Shown in pieces: positions 1-7,663 of a stretch of DNA of 39,829 nt (positions within the stretch are counted from its first letter, which is position 1; each line of letters opens with the position of its first letter). Source of the DNA: Cupriavidus basilensis (lineage in GTDB: Bacteria > Pseudomonadota > Gammaproteobacteria > Burkholderiales > Burkholderiaceae); NCBI RefSeq assembly GCF_029335485.1, contig NZ_JARJLM010000579.1, positions 1 through 39,829 of the forward strand. Direction: 5' to 3'. A program made the position numbers and the translations under genes. The notes under the pieces are model-generated. The model saw only the letters and a program-made list of their open reading frames with translations, searched no databases and was not told where the DNA came from.

Positions 1-1030
1 GGTCGAAGGTCAGGCTGAGCGGCAGGATGCGGTGCACGGCAGGCACGCCGCCGGCCGCCACCACCGCGTCGTGAATGCGGCCGGCGCCGAGAATGGCCAC
101 CGTGGGCGGTACCACGATGGGCGCCGCGTACTTGCCGGCAATCATGCCGAAGTTGGACAGCGTGATGGTGTTGCCGCGCATCTCCTCGGGCGCGATGGTG
201 CGTGCGCGGACGTCGGCGCGCATGCGGTCCAGGCCGCGCCGCAGGTCGGCCGCGTCCCGGTTGCCGGTATCGCGCAGTACAGGGACGAACAGGCCCTCCG
301 GCAGGTCGACCGCGATCCCCACGTCGATCCGCTTGGGCACATGGCGGCGCCCGGTCTGGCTTTCGTACCACGCATTCAGGCCGGGCTCGGCGCGGCAGCC
401 GGCGACCAGCGCGCGCACCAGCCGGATCGTGGTGTCGGAGCCAGGCACCCAGGCATGGATGTCGGCATCGTCGATCACGGTAGCCGCAGCCACTTCGTTC
501 TGCGCGCGCGCCATGTTCTGCGCCATCGCGCGGCGCACGCCGCGCAGCACCTCGGGCGGTCCCAGGTCCGCCAGCGTCGCGGCGACGCGCCGGACGTCGG
601 CGGCGGTGATGATGCCGTCCGCGCCCGAGGGGCTGACCATCGCCAGGTCCACTTCGAGCTGCCGCGCCAGGGCGCGCACGGCCGGCGCCGCCCGCACCGC
701 GCCCCCGCCACCGGCGAGGGCCGCCGGCGCTTCCGCCAGCACCTGGGTGCCGACCTTGACCACACCCACCACGGTGCCCGCGTCGTCTTCCCCCCCAGCG
801 CCTTCGAAGCCCACCAGCGGCGCGCCGAGATGCACGATCTCGCCCGGCTGGGCGTAGAGCCGGGCGATGCGTCCGGCGCTCGGTGACGGGATCTCGACGA
901 TGGCCTTGGCGGTCTCGACGGAGACCAGCGGCTGGTCGGCCGCGACCGTGTCGCCCGGCTTGACGTGCCATTCGGTGATCTCGGCCTCCTGGAGCCCTTC
1001 GCCCAGGTCCGGCAGCTTGAAGATGTTCAT
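1..1030 (-). CDS. Dihydrolipoamide acyltransferase (E2) of a 2-oxoacid dehydrogenase complex, 3' end cut by window
   Basis: E2 core subunit: it takes the acyl group made by E1 onto a lipoyl arm and passes it to CoA. The protein begins MNIFKLPDLGEGLQEAEITE, a typical lipoyl-domain start. The lipoylated lysine is probably K42 in ETAKAIVEIPSP; many lipoyl domains have DKA there. One lipoyl domain is followed by a peripheral-subunit-binding segment (about residues 115-150) and the acyltransferase domain. The window ends at LSLTFD, just before the catalytic HRxxxGG-type motif, so about 343 residues are visible. The start is supported by GGGAG just upstream. It is the third gene of an E1-alpha, E1-beta, E2 operon, 54 bp after E1-beta. 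The acyl specificity cannot be read from the sequence. Confidence 0.9.
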   Translation of the reverse strand, partial: MNIFKLPDLGEGLQEAEITEWHVKPGDTVAADQPLVSVETAKAIVEIPSPSAGRIARLYAQPGEIVHLGAPLVGFEGAGGEDDAGTVVGVVKVGTQVLAEAPAALAGGGGAVRAAPAVRALARQLEVDLAMVSPSGADGIITAADVRRVAATLADLGPPEVLRGVRRAMAQNMARAQNEVAAATVIDDADIHAWVPGSDTTIRLVRALVAGCRAEPGLNAWYESQTGRRHVPKRIDVGIAVDLPEGLFVPVLRDTGNRDAADLRRGLDRMRADVRARTIAPEEMRGNTITLSNFGMIAGKYAAPIVVPPTVAILGAGRIHDAVVAAGGVPAVHRILPLSLTFD

Positions 1031-1045
1031 CGTGGCTCCCAGGAA

Positions 1046-1080
1046 AGTCGATGGTCGATCGTCGATAGTCGATAGTCGAG
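1046..1080. repeat. Five tandem 7-bp units (NGTCGAT) in the E1-beta/E2 spacer
   Basis: Five consecutive heptamers read AGTCGAT, GGTCGAT, CGTCGAT, AGTCGAT and AGTCGAG on the plus strand. They fill most of the 54-bp spacer between the E1-beta stop and the E2 ribosome binding site. The unit is non-coding. A change in copy number would alter the intercistronic distance. Confidence 0.8.
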
Positions 1081-1084
1081 ATCG

Positions 1085-2062
1085 TCAGGCGGCCAGCGCC
1101 TTGCGTGCCGCGTCCATGATCCGCGCCACGCTGGGCAGGTATTCGTACTCGAGCCGGGCCATCGGCACCACGGTGTCGTATCCGGTGACGCGCTGCACCG
1201 GCGCCGCCAGCGAATACAGTCCCGCATCGGCCAGGTTGGCCGCGATCTCGGCGCCGAAGCCAGCGGTGCGCGGCGCTTCATGAACGATGACGCAGCGGCC
1301 CGTCCTGCTGACCGAATCCAGGATGGTGCTCATGTCGAGCGGCTTGAGCGTGGCGACGTCGATCACGGTCGCGGCGATGCCTTCCTGCAGCAGCAGGTCG
1401 GCCGCCGCTTGCGTTTCCGTCAGCATCGCGCCCCAGCTCACCAGGGTGATGTCGCCGCCGTCGCGCAGCGTGAAGCAGACGTCCAGCGGCAGCGCCTCGC
1501 CGTTGTCCGGCACCTGCTGGCGAAACAGGCGGTAGAGCCGGGTGGGTTCGAGGAACACCACCGGGTCGGGGTCGCGCATGGCGGCCAGCAGCAGGCCATA
1601 GGCACGCGCGGGCGAGGACGGTATCACCACCCTGATGCCGGGAATATGCGCGAACATCGCCTCCGGGCTTTCGGAGTGATGCTCAGGCGCGTGGATGCCG
1701 GCGCCAAAGGGCGAGCGCAGCACCAGCGGGCAGCTCAGCCTGCCGCGCGTGCGGTGGCGCAGGCGGCCGGCGTGGTTGATGATGTGGTCGATGACCGGGT
1801 AGATAAAACCGGTGAACTGGATCTCCGCCACCGGCGCCAGGCCCATCGCCGCCATGCCGATGGCGGCGCCGGCGATGGCGGACTCCGCCAGGGGCGTGTC
1901 GATGACGCGCTGCGCGCCGAAGCGGGCCTGCAGCCCGGCCGTGGCGCGGAACACGCCGCCGTTCACGCCGATATCCTCGCCGAGCAGCACCACCCGCGGA
2001 TCGTGTTCCAGGGCATAAGCCAGTGCCTGGTTGACGGCTTCGACCAGGTTGATTTCAGCCAT
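1085..2062 (-). CDS. 2-oxoacid dehydrogenase E1 component, beta subunit
   Basis: Beta subunit of the thiamine-diphosphate-dependent E1, which decarboxylates a 2-oxoacid and acylates the E2 lipoyl group. The 325-residue length is normal for E1-beta. It begins MAEINLVEAVNQALAYALEH. The LLGEDIG motif and TPLAE, whose E60 matches the glutamate that activates thiamine diphosphate, are intact. The conserved FGAGIHAPEHHSESPEAMF-type segment and the C-terminal transketolase-C domain (VIDVATLKPLD, HEAPRTAGFGAEI) are present. The ATG at 2062 fits the family start; reading further upstream would run into E1-alpha out of frame. It overlaps the end of E1-alpha by 8 nt, which suggests translational coupling. 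Pyruvate is a plausible substrate, but branched-chain 2-oxoacids or acetoin are not excluded. Confidence 0.93.
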   Translation of the reverse strand: MAEINLVEAVNQALAYALEHDPRVVLLGEDIGVNGGVFRATAGLQARFGAQRVIDTPLAESAIAGAAIGMAAMGLAPVAEIQFTGFIYPVIDHIINHAGRLRHRTRGRLSCPLVLRSPFGAGIHAPEHHSESPEAMFAHIPGIRVVIPSSPARAYGLLLAAMRDPDPVVFLEPTRLYRLFRQQVPDNGEALPLDVCFTLRDGGDITLVSWGAMLTETQAAADLLLQEGIAATVIDVATLKPLDMSTILDSVSRTGRCVIVHEAPRTAGFGAEIAANLADAGLYSLAAPVQRVTGYDTVVPMARLEYEYLPSVARIMDAARKALAA

Positions 2063-3158
2063 GATCGTGCTCGCTTCCGCTTGCCGGCACGTCCGGGGCA
2101 AAGCGCCGCGCCGTATCCGCTTGCGTGGCCAGCGCCGTGGGCAGGCTGGCATAGAGGTAGTCGAACATCGCCGCCGTATCCGGTGGGGGGATGGCCAGGT
2201 AGGCATCCACCGCGGCGGCAACCTCGGCGGCGCAAGCCTTGGCAAGCTGCTCTTCGCGCGCCGCATCCCAGGCGCCGAGCCGCAGCAGGTAATTGCGCAG
2301 CCTGGCCACCGGTTCGAGCAGCCAGTGCTGCTTGACCTGATCCACGTCGCGATAGCGCGAGGCATCGTCTGCGGTGGTGTGGTCGCCGAGCCGGTAGGTG
2401 ATCGCCTCGATCAGCGTGGCGCCGCCGCCGGAGCGCGCGCGTTCGAGCGCTTCGAGCGTTTTCTGGCGGACCGCGACGATATCGTTGCCATCCACCTGCA
2501 AGCCGGGGATGCCGGCGGCGATCGCCTTTTGCGCGAGCGTTTGCGCGGCGGTCTGCTGGCTGCGCGGCATCGAGATGGCCCACTGGTTATTGTTGACGAC
2601 CAGCACCAGCGGGGCCTGCCAGGCGCCGGCCATATTCATGCCTTCGTAGAAATCGCCTTTCGAGGTGCCGCCGTCGCCAAGCAGGCAGACCGCGGCGCGT
2701 GGCTCGTTGCGCAGCTTGATCGCATAGGCAATGCCGGCGGCATGGCAGACCTGGTTGCCGATCGGGACGCAGTTCGGGAAATCATGCGGCGCCGCTGCAA
2801 AGCAATTGCCGCGCTCGTCGCCGCCCCAATACAGCAGGCTCTCGGTCATCGAGACCCCGCGCTGGAACTGCGCGGCATGATCGCGGTAGGACGGCACCAG
2901 CACGTCCTGCGCGCGCATCGCGCTGGCCACGCCGACGCCTACCGCCTCCTGGCCGAGCGCCGAGGCGAAGGTGCCGATCTTGCCGGTACGCTGCAGCGCA
3001 ATGGCCTTGAGGTCGAACTGGCGCGTGAGCACCATGGCCCGGTAGAGCGGAAGGAGAGCCCCGGGGTCGAGCGCGAATGCGGGTAGCGCCTGCGTCGGCT
3101 CACCTTGCGGATCGAGAAACTGGGTGTACTCGATTTCGAATGTTGCGACCGTTGTCAT
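2055..3158 (-). CDS. pdhA: 2-oxoacid (pyruvate-type) dehydrogenase E1 component, alpha subunit
   Basis: Alpha subunit of the E1 heterotetramer. At 367 residues it matches Gram-positive-style PdhA proteins rather than the fused AceE typical of Proteobacterial housekeeping PDH. The thiamine-diphosphate motif begins GDGGTSKGDFYEGMNMAGAW (GDG at residues 161-163) and ends with NNN at about 189-191. The GTFASALGQEAVGVG segment and the phosphorylation-loop-like HTTADDASRYR segment are also present. It is the first gene of the E1-alpha, E1-beta, E2 operon and is transcribed away from the iclR-type gene. No E3 gene is visible, but the window stops inside E2. The pdhA symbol rests on family resemblance only. 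A second, accessory complex for a compound degraded by the neighbouring operons is possible. Confidence 0.9.
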   Translation of the reverse strand: MTTVATFEIEYTQFLDPQGEPTQALPAFALDPGALLPLYRAMVLTRQFDLKAIALQRTGKIGTFASALGQEAVGVGVASAMRAQDVLVPSYRDHAAQFQRGVSMTESLLYWGGDERGNCFAAAPHDFPNCVPIGNQVCHAAGIAYAIKLRNEPRAAVCLLGDGGTSKGDFYEGMNMAGAWQAPLVLVVNNNQWAISMPRSQQTAAQTLAQKAIAAGIPGLQVDGNDIVAVRQKTLEALERARSGGGATLIEAITYRLGDHTTADDASRYRDVDQVKQHWLLEPVARLRNYLLRLGAWDAAREEQLAKACAAEVAAAVDAYLAIPPPDTAAMFDYLYASLPTALATQADTARRFAPDVPASGSEHDHG

Positions 3159-3560
3159 GGCAAGCCCTTTCTTTCTTGTTCCAGTCGTTGCACTGGGGGC
3201 TGTATCTTCTCGGTGCGCGTCCCCGGTTCTGGCGTAACAAGGTGGGGGCGACTAGCGCACGCCGCATCTGGCGTTTGCTCCGGGAGGGTGTCTCGGATCC
3301 AGTGTAGTGCTATTGCGGCGTTTGGGGCTATTGGCGGGATAGGGACAATGTGGGGTAGCGACCGGACGCGCGAGCGCTGGCGGATGTGGCTCGCATGGCC
3401 TGCCGTACCGCCCGTTGCGGGCTCCGGATATCCGCGACGCAGGCCGGCGCCGCGGCCGGCCCGGAGATGCCAGGCCAGACAGTGGCATCGCCCCCGTGAA
3501 AACCCTAGGAAAATCGGGCTTGCCGGGTTTCGCCAACGAGGTCTAGAATATTTCAAAGAT

Positions 3561-3584
3561 CGAATTTAAGTTCGCAATCCGAAT
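3561..3584. promoter_or_regulatory. IclR-type operator, copy 1
   Basis: Three half-sites are arranged CGAAT-4 bp-GTTCG-5 bp-CGAAT. The inner pair reads as an inverted repeat TTCG-CAATC-CGAA, and the outer left pair as CGAA-TTTAAG-TTCG. Three-half-site operators are known for IclR-family regulators such as PcaU. Assignment to the adjacent regulator is inferred from position. Confidence 0.65.
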
Positions 3585-3655
3585 AAAAGTGGCTGTGCAA
3601 AGGGAGTGCAGAGCCGGGGAGTGCTGCTACGCGCTCTTTCTTTTTGCGGTCTTTT

Positions 3656-3679
3656 CGAATAAAAATTCGCAATCCGAAT
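3656..3679. promoter_or_regulatory. IclR-type operator, copy 2
   Basis: CGAAT-AAAA-ATTCG-CAATC-CGAAT is the best-conserved copy, with all three half-sites perfect. It starts exactly 95 bp after copy 1, which is close to nine helical turns. Confidence 0.7.
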
Positions 3680-3750
3680 TTACTGAGCCCGGCAGCGATG
3701 CCGATGTCCATCCACCTGTCTTGCGCGAGGGCTTTCTTCTGTCAGTTCAT

Positions 3751-3774
3751 CGAATTAAAATTCGGATTCCGAAC
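3751..3774. promoter_or_regulatory. IclR-type operator, copy 3
   Basis: CGAAT-TAAA-ATTCG-GATTC-CGAAC starts exactly 95 bp after copy 2. It ends 41 bp before the regulator ATG, a position suited to autoregulation. The last half-site has one mismatch. Confidence 0.68.
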
Positions 3775-3815
3775 TCGAGGTAGAACTCGAGCTTGAACTA
3801 ACAGTGGAGATTGAA

Positions 3816-4697
3816 ATGGCAACCGAGAGCACAGTCCGTTCCGCATCGAAAGCGAGCAGCGCGAGCGACGCATCCAAGAACACGGTGCAGTCGCTGGCGA
3901 AGGGCTTCCGCATTCTCGAAGCGTTTTCGGCCCAGGAGCCCGAACTTACCATGGCCGAAGTCGCGCGCCGCTCCGGGCTGGACAATGCCACCGCCTTCCG
4001 CTTTCTCAACACGCTGGTGGATATCGGCTACGTGCAGCGCGTGCCGGATACGCGCTTGTTCCGCTTGTCGCTGAAGGTGCTGGACCTTGGCTTCGACGCC
4101 ATCGCCCATTCCGACCTGCGCACGCGGGCTCGTCCGATCCTGCGCGCGCTGGTGGGCGAGATCAACGAAGCCGCATCAATCGGCGTGCTGGATGGCGCCG
4201 AAGTGCTCTACGCGGAACGGGTCCAGGCCGGGCTGACGCGGCTCGGCGTCGATATCCGCATCGGCAGCCGGGTGCCGGCTTATTCCACCGCCGTCGGCTA
4301 CGCCATCCTGGCGTGGCTGCCGGAGGACATGCAGGCCCGCGTGCTGGACGCCCAGCCGCGGCAGAAGCTGACCGACCACACGCTCACCGAGCTCGACACC
4401 ATTCTCGAGCGGCTCAAGACCGTGCGCGGCAAGGGCTACGCGCTGTCGAACCAGGAGACGGTGTCCGGCCTCTATGTGGTCGCCGCCCCGGTGCTGGATG
4501 TCGACGGCGTGCCGATCGCCGGCCTGAGCGTGGCGGCGCCGGCCATGAATACCTCGCTTGAAGATTTCGAAGCGGCCACGGCGCCGGCGGTAGTACATGC
4601 CGCCAACGACCTGGCCCGTGCGCTGCAACCCTCCGGCGGATTCATTTCTCCCGGCTTGTCGCCAATTCCGATCCCATTGCCAACCGCGCGCCGTTAG
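3816..4697 (+). CDS. IclR-family transcriptional regulator
   Basis: A 293-residue cytoplasmic regulator. The N-terminal winged helix-turn-helix covers about residues 23-85 (NTVQSLAKGFRILEAFSAQE, then LTMAEVARRSGLDNATAFRF). The C-terminal effector domain includes ARPILRALVGEINEAASIGV and the conserved G-YALSNQETVSGLYVVAAPV segment. A serine-rich tail precedes the HTH. I chose the ATG at 3816 because GGAG lies 6 bp upstream; an in-frame GTG at 3804 lacks such a site. It is the first gene of the run to 10301, 25 bp ahead of the dapA-like gene, and three phased operators lie just upstream. It probably controls itself and the tartrate-type operon, and possibly the divergent E1/E2 operon. The ligand is unknown; a dicarboxylic hydroxy acid would fit the context. 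Confidence 0.93.
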   Translation: MATESTVRSASKASSASDASKNTVQSLAKGFRILEAFSAQEPELTMAEVARRSGLDNATAFRFLNTLVDIGYVQRVPDTRLFRLSLKVLDLGFDAIAHSDLRTRARPILRALVGEINEAASIGVLDGAEVLYAERVQAGLTRLGVDIRIGSRVPAYSTAVGYAILAWLPEDMQARVLDAQPRQKLTDHTLTELDTILERLKTVRGKGYALSNQETVSGLYVVAAPVLDVDGVPIAGLSVAAPAMNTSLEDFEAATAPAVVHAANDLARALQPSGGFISPGLSPIPIPLPTARR

Positions 4698-4722
4698 CGC
4701 CAGTTTTACCAGGAGACAAAAC

Positions 4723-5664
4723 GTGTCTGATATCAATTTCCACGGCATCATCCCCGCCATCGCGGTTCCCTTCAACGCGGACTACAGCATCAACGAGCCG
4801 GAACTGCGCCGCTTCTCGAAGTGGCTGGGCGGGCAGGAAGGCGTGACCGCGCTGATGACCAATGGCCATACCGGCGAAGTGTTCTCGCTGACCCCGCGCG
4901 AGCGCGCCGAGGTGACGCGCATCACCGCGGATGCCACCCGGGGCATCTGCCCGGTGATCTCGTCGGTGGTCTGCGAGGGCATCAACGATGCCGTGGAGCA
5001 GGCTGGCTGGGCCAAGGAAGCGGGCGCCGCCGGACTCGATATCATGCCGCCGCATCACTGGCTGCGCTTCGGCTTCAAGCCCGAGCACTGCCTCGACTAC
5101 TTCAACGCCATCGGCAAGGCCAGCGGGCTGCCCCTGGTGGTGCATATCTACCCCGCCTGGACCCGCGGCTCCTACTCCTCCGAGCTGCTGGCGGAACTGG
5201 CGAGGCTGCCCTACGTGAAAGCGTTCAAGATGGGCGAGCGCGAAATGAACAAGTATGCGCGCGACATCAGGGAGATCCGCGCCGCCGATCCCACCAAGGT
5301 GCTGATGACCTGCCACGACGAATACCTGCTCTCGTCGATGGTGCAGGGCATCGATGGGGCGCTGGTCGGCTTTGCCTCGCTGATTCCCGGCCTGATCAAC
5401 GACCTGCTCAAGGCGGTCAAGGCCGGCGACCTGCATGAAGCCATGCGCGTGCAGGCCCTGATCAATCCTCTGAAGGATGCGGTGTACGGCGCCGGCGAAC
5501 CCACCGGCGAGGCGCACGGCCGCATGAAGGCCGCCATGGCGCTGGCCGGCATCCTGAGCGATGGCACGGTGCGCCCGCCGACCCACGCGCCGTCGGCCAC
5601 CGAACTGGCCGCCATCAAGGCTGCGCTGGCGCAAGCCGGCATTCTCCAGAAGGCTGCTGCCTGA
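4723..5664 (+). CDS. DapA/NAL-family lyase or dehydratase (dihydrodipicolinate synthase-like)
   Basis: A 313-residue TIM-barrel protein of the class I, Schiff-base dihydrodipicolinate synthase / N-acetylneuraminate lyase family. The start is the GTG at 4723, preceded by AGGAG. Visible active-site features are the TNGHTGEVFSL loop (residues 46-56, matching the family GTTGE loop), Y143 in HIYPAW and the probable Schiff-base lysine K169 in VKAFKMGE. The loop differs from true DapA, and an operon of this kind does not make lysine, so a catabolic role on a 2-oxoacid (retro-aldol cleavage or dehydration) is likely. It lies between the iclR-type and SDR genes. No precise substrate can be assigned. 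Confidence 0.85.
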   Translation: MSDINFHGIIPAIAVPFNADYSINEPELRRFSKWLGGQEGVTALMTNGHTGEVFSLTPRERAEVTRITADATRGICPVISSVVCEGINDAVEQAGWAKEAGAAGLDIMPPHHWLRFGFKPEHCLDYFNAIGKASGLPLVVHIYPAWTRGSYSSELLAELARLPYVKAFKMGEREMNKYARDIREIRAADPTKVLMTCHDEYLLSSMVQGIDGALVGFASLIPGLINDLLKAVKAGDLHEAMRVQALINPLKDAVYGAGEPTGEAHGRMKAAMALAGILSDGTVRPPTHAPSATELAAIKAALAQAGILQKAAA

Positions 5665-5704
5665 GCTGTCCGGGCCGCCGGACATTGGTTCCAAAGGGGC
5701 TTTC

Positions 5705-6409
5705 ATGAGCCAATCCATGCAAGACAACGCGACGCCGGCAAGGCATGCCCTTGTTACCGGCGCCAGTTCCGGCATCGGGGCCGCCATCGCCCGGCGCCTG
5801 CTGTCCGCCGGCTGGCAGGTGACCGGCCTGGATCGCACGCCGGCGCCCGGCGGCGTGCGCTTTAGCGCCATCGAGATCGACCTTACCGATGCCGGGCAGC
5901 TCGCTGCCGCCGTCACGGCCTTGCCGCCAGTCGACGCTGTCGTCCATGCCGCCGGCTTTATGCGCACGGCGGTACTCGGCGAGCTGAAGCCGGAAGACGG
6001 CGAGGGCATGTGGCGCATCCATGTGGAGGCTGCCGCGGTGCTGGCCAACGCGCTGATGCCGACGCTGCCCGACGGCGCGCGCATCGTGCTGATCGGCAGC
6101 CGCACGGCGGCAGGTGCGCCCGGGCGCAGCCAGTATGCCGCGACCAAGGCGGCGCTGGTGGGCATGGCGCGCTCGTGGGCGGCGGAGCTGGCGCCGCGCG
6201 GCATCACGGTCAATGTGGTGGCGCCCGGCGCTACCGAGACCCCCATGCTGAACGACCCGGGGCGCAAGGGTACGCCGCCGCGCACGCCGCCCATCGGGCG
6301 CTTTATCCGCCCCGACGAAGTGGCCGGGATGGTGGGCTTCCTGCTTGGCCCCGACGCCGGGGCCATCACCGGGCAGCAGATCGTGATCTGCGGCGGTGGC
6401 TCGCTGTAG
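5705..6409 (+). CDS. Short-chain dehydrogenase/reductase
   Basis: A 234-residue classical SDR that probably oxidises or reduces a hydroxyl/keto group with NAD(P). It has the cofactor motif TGASSGIG (residues 18-25), HAAG (81-84) replacing the usual NAG, and the catalytic S132, Y144 and K148 (YAATK). The C-terminal GQQIVICGGGSL is typical. The aspartate in LDRT after beta-2 suggests an NAD preference. The ATG at 5705 gives the family-normal N-terminus; an upstream extension would overlap the dapA-like gene. It sits 40 bp after that gene and 81 bp before tarD. Its substrate is unknown, perhaps a hydroxy-acid intermediate of the same pathway. Confidence 0.88.
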   Translation: MSQSMQDNATPARHALVTGASSGIGAAIARRLLSAGWQVTGLDRTPAPGGVRFSAIEIDLTDAGQLAAAVTALPPVDAVVHAAGFMRTAVLGELKPEDGEGMWRIHVEAAAVLANALMPTLPDGARIVLIGSRTAAGAPGRSQYAATKAALVGMARSWAAELAPRGITVNVVAPGATETPMLNDPGRKGTPPRTPPIGRFIRPDEVAGMVGFLLGPDAGAITGQQIVICGGGSL

Positions 6410-6432
6410 GGGCGCGGCGCCTGGCCAACGCT

Positions 6433-6464
6433 GAAATACGAAATACCGAAATACCGAAATATCC
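6433..6464. repeat. Four tandem GAAATACC-type units upstream of tarD
   Basis: GAAATAC, GAAATACC, GAAATACC and GAAATATCC follow each other in the SDR/tarD spacer. The last unit ends 26 bp before the tarD ATG. This is an AT-rich microsatellite in otherwise GC-rich DNA. Like the 1046-1080 array, it lies between operon genes just ahead of a ribosome binding site. Confidence 0.75.
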
Positions 6465-6490
6465 GAGCATCGAAGACACTGGAGACAAGC

Positions 6491-7663
6491 ATGTCCGTGC
6501 GCATCATCGACGTCCGTGAAGTGACGAAGCCGATCTCGTCGCCCATCCGCAACGCCTATATCGATTTTTCCAAGATGACGAGCAGCCTCGTCGCCGTGGT
6601 GACCGACGCCTTCCGCGACGGCAAGCGCGTGATCGGCTACGGCTTCAACTCGAACGGCCGCTACGGGCAGGGCGGCCTCATCCGCGAACGCTTCGCGCCC
6701 CGCATCCTGGCGGCCGATCCGGCTTCGCTGCTGGACGACGCCGGCACCAACCTGGACCCCGGCCGGGTGTGGGCCGCCACCATGTCCAACGAGAAGCCCG
6801 GCGGCCATGGCGAACGCTCGGTCGCGGTGGGCACCATCGACATGGCGGTGTGGGATGCCGTGGCCAAGATCGCCGGCAAGCCGCTGTTCCGCTTGCTGGC
6901 CGAGCGGCACGGCGTCAAGGCCAATCCGCGCGTGTTCGTGTATGCCGCCGGCGGCTATTACTACCCGGGCAAGGATCTTGGCGCGCTGCGCGCCGAGATG
7001 CGCTCCTACCTCGAGCGCGGCTACAACGTGGTCAAGATGAAGATCGGCGGCGCCAGCATCGGGGAAGACCGCGCGCGCATCGAGGCCGTGCTGCAGGAGA
7101 TCGGCGCCGAGGCGCAGCTTGCCGTCGACGCCAACGGCCGCTTCGACCTGGATACGGCCATCGCCTACGCCAAGATGCTGCGCGACTATCCGCTGTTCTG
7201 GTACGAGGAAGCCGGCGATCCGCTGGACTACCACCTGCAGGCCACGCTGGCCGAATACTATCCCGGCGCCATGGCCACCGGCGAGAACCTGTTCAGCCAC
7301 CAGGACGCCCGCAACCTGATCCGCTATGGCGCCATGCGCGCCGACCGCGACTACCTGCAGTTCGATTGCGCGTTGTCCTACGGCCTGGTCGAGTATGAGC
7401 GCACGCTGGAGGTGCTGAAGACCTTCGGCTGGTCGCCGCGCCGCTGCATTCCGCATGGCGGCCACCAGATGTCGCTCAATATCGCCGCCGGGCTGGGCCT
7501 GGGCGGCAACGAAAGCTATCCCGACCTGTTCCAGCCCTATGGCGGCTTCCCCGATGGCGTGAAGGTCATCGACGGGCATATCACCATGCCGGAACTGCCG
7601 GGCATCGGCTTCGAGGGCAAGGCCGACCTCTACGCGGAAATGGTAGCGCTGGCGCAGCCATGA
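6491..7663 (+). CDS. tarD: D(-)-tartrate dehydratase (enolase superfamily)
   Basis: Dehydrates D-tartrate to oxaloacetate. The 390-residue protein closely resembles the characterised Bradyrhizobium japonicum TarD as I remember it, with no gap in the numbering of active-site residues. K182/K184 form the KxK motif (VKMKIGG). D213, E239 and E265 are the Mg ligands (VDANG, WYEE, GEN). H322 lies in PHGGHQMS. The N-terminal capping domain (ISSPIRNAYIDFSKMTSSLV) and the FNSNGRYGQGGLIRERF loop also match. Start: ATG at 6491 with GGAG upstream. It is the fourth gene of the operon, followed by binding-protein and symporter genes that probably import the substrate. Oxaloacetate would enter the TCA cycle directly. 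Specificity is inferred from conserved residues, not tested. Confidence 0.92.
   Translation: MSVRIIDVREVTKPISSPIRNAYIDFSKMTSSLVAVVTDAFRDGKRVIGYGFNSNGRYGQGGLIRERFAPRILAADPASLLDDAGTNLDPGRVWAATMSNEKPGGHGERSVAVGTIDMAVWDAVAKIAGKPLFRLLAERHGVKANPRVFVYAAGGYYYPGKDLGALRAEMRSYLERGYNVVKMKIGGASIGEDRARIEAVLQEIGAEAQLAVDANGRFDLDTAIAYAKMLRDYPLFWYEEAGDPLDYHLQATLAEYYPGAMATGENLFSHQDARNLIRYGAMRADRDYLQFDCALSYGLVEYERTLEVLKTFGWSPRRCIPHGGHQMSLNIAAGLGLGGNESYPDLFQPYGGFPDGVKVIDGHITMPELPGIGFEGKADLYAEMVALAQP

Larger units (their letters stand above)
3159..3815. promoter_or_regulatory. Divergent control region between the E1-alpha and iclR-type genes
   Basis: This 657-bp non-coding region separates the divergent E1-alpha and iclR-type genes. 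Its left 400 bp is GC-rich with no motif I recognise. The right 250 bp is AT-richer and holds three copies of a three-half-site operator (listed separately). Between the last operator and the regulator start, GAACTCGAG occurs twice (3771-3779 and 3783-3791). The region probably carries promoters for both directions. No long reading frame here looks like a protein. Confidence 0.6.

Noticed and set aside
3301-3360. G-rich stretch resembling a G-quadruplex
   Set aside because: G-runs are unevenly spaced with only two of four or more bases; not distinguishable from GC-rich background.
4642-6552. Long minus-strand open frame opposite the iclR-dapA-SDR genes
   Set aside because: High GC keeps antisense frames open. 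The plus-strand genes match known families with intact motifs; this frame has no recognisable domain.
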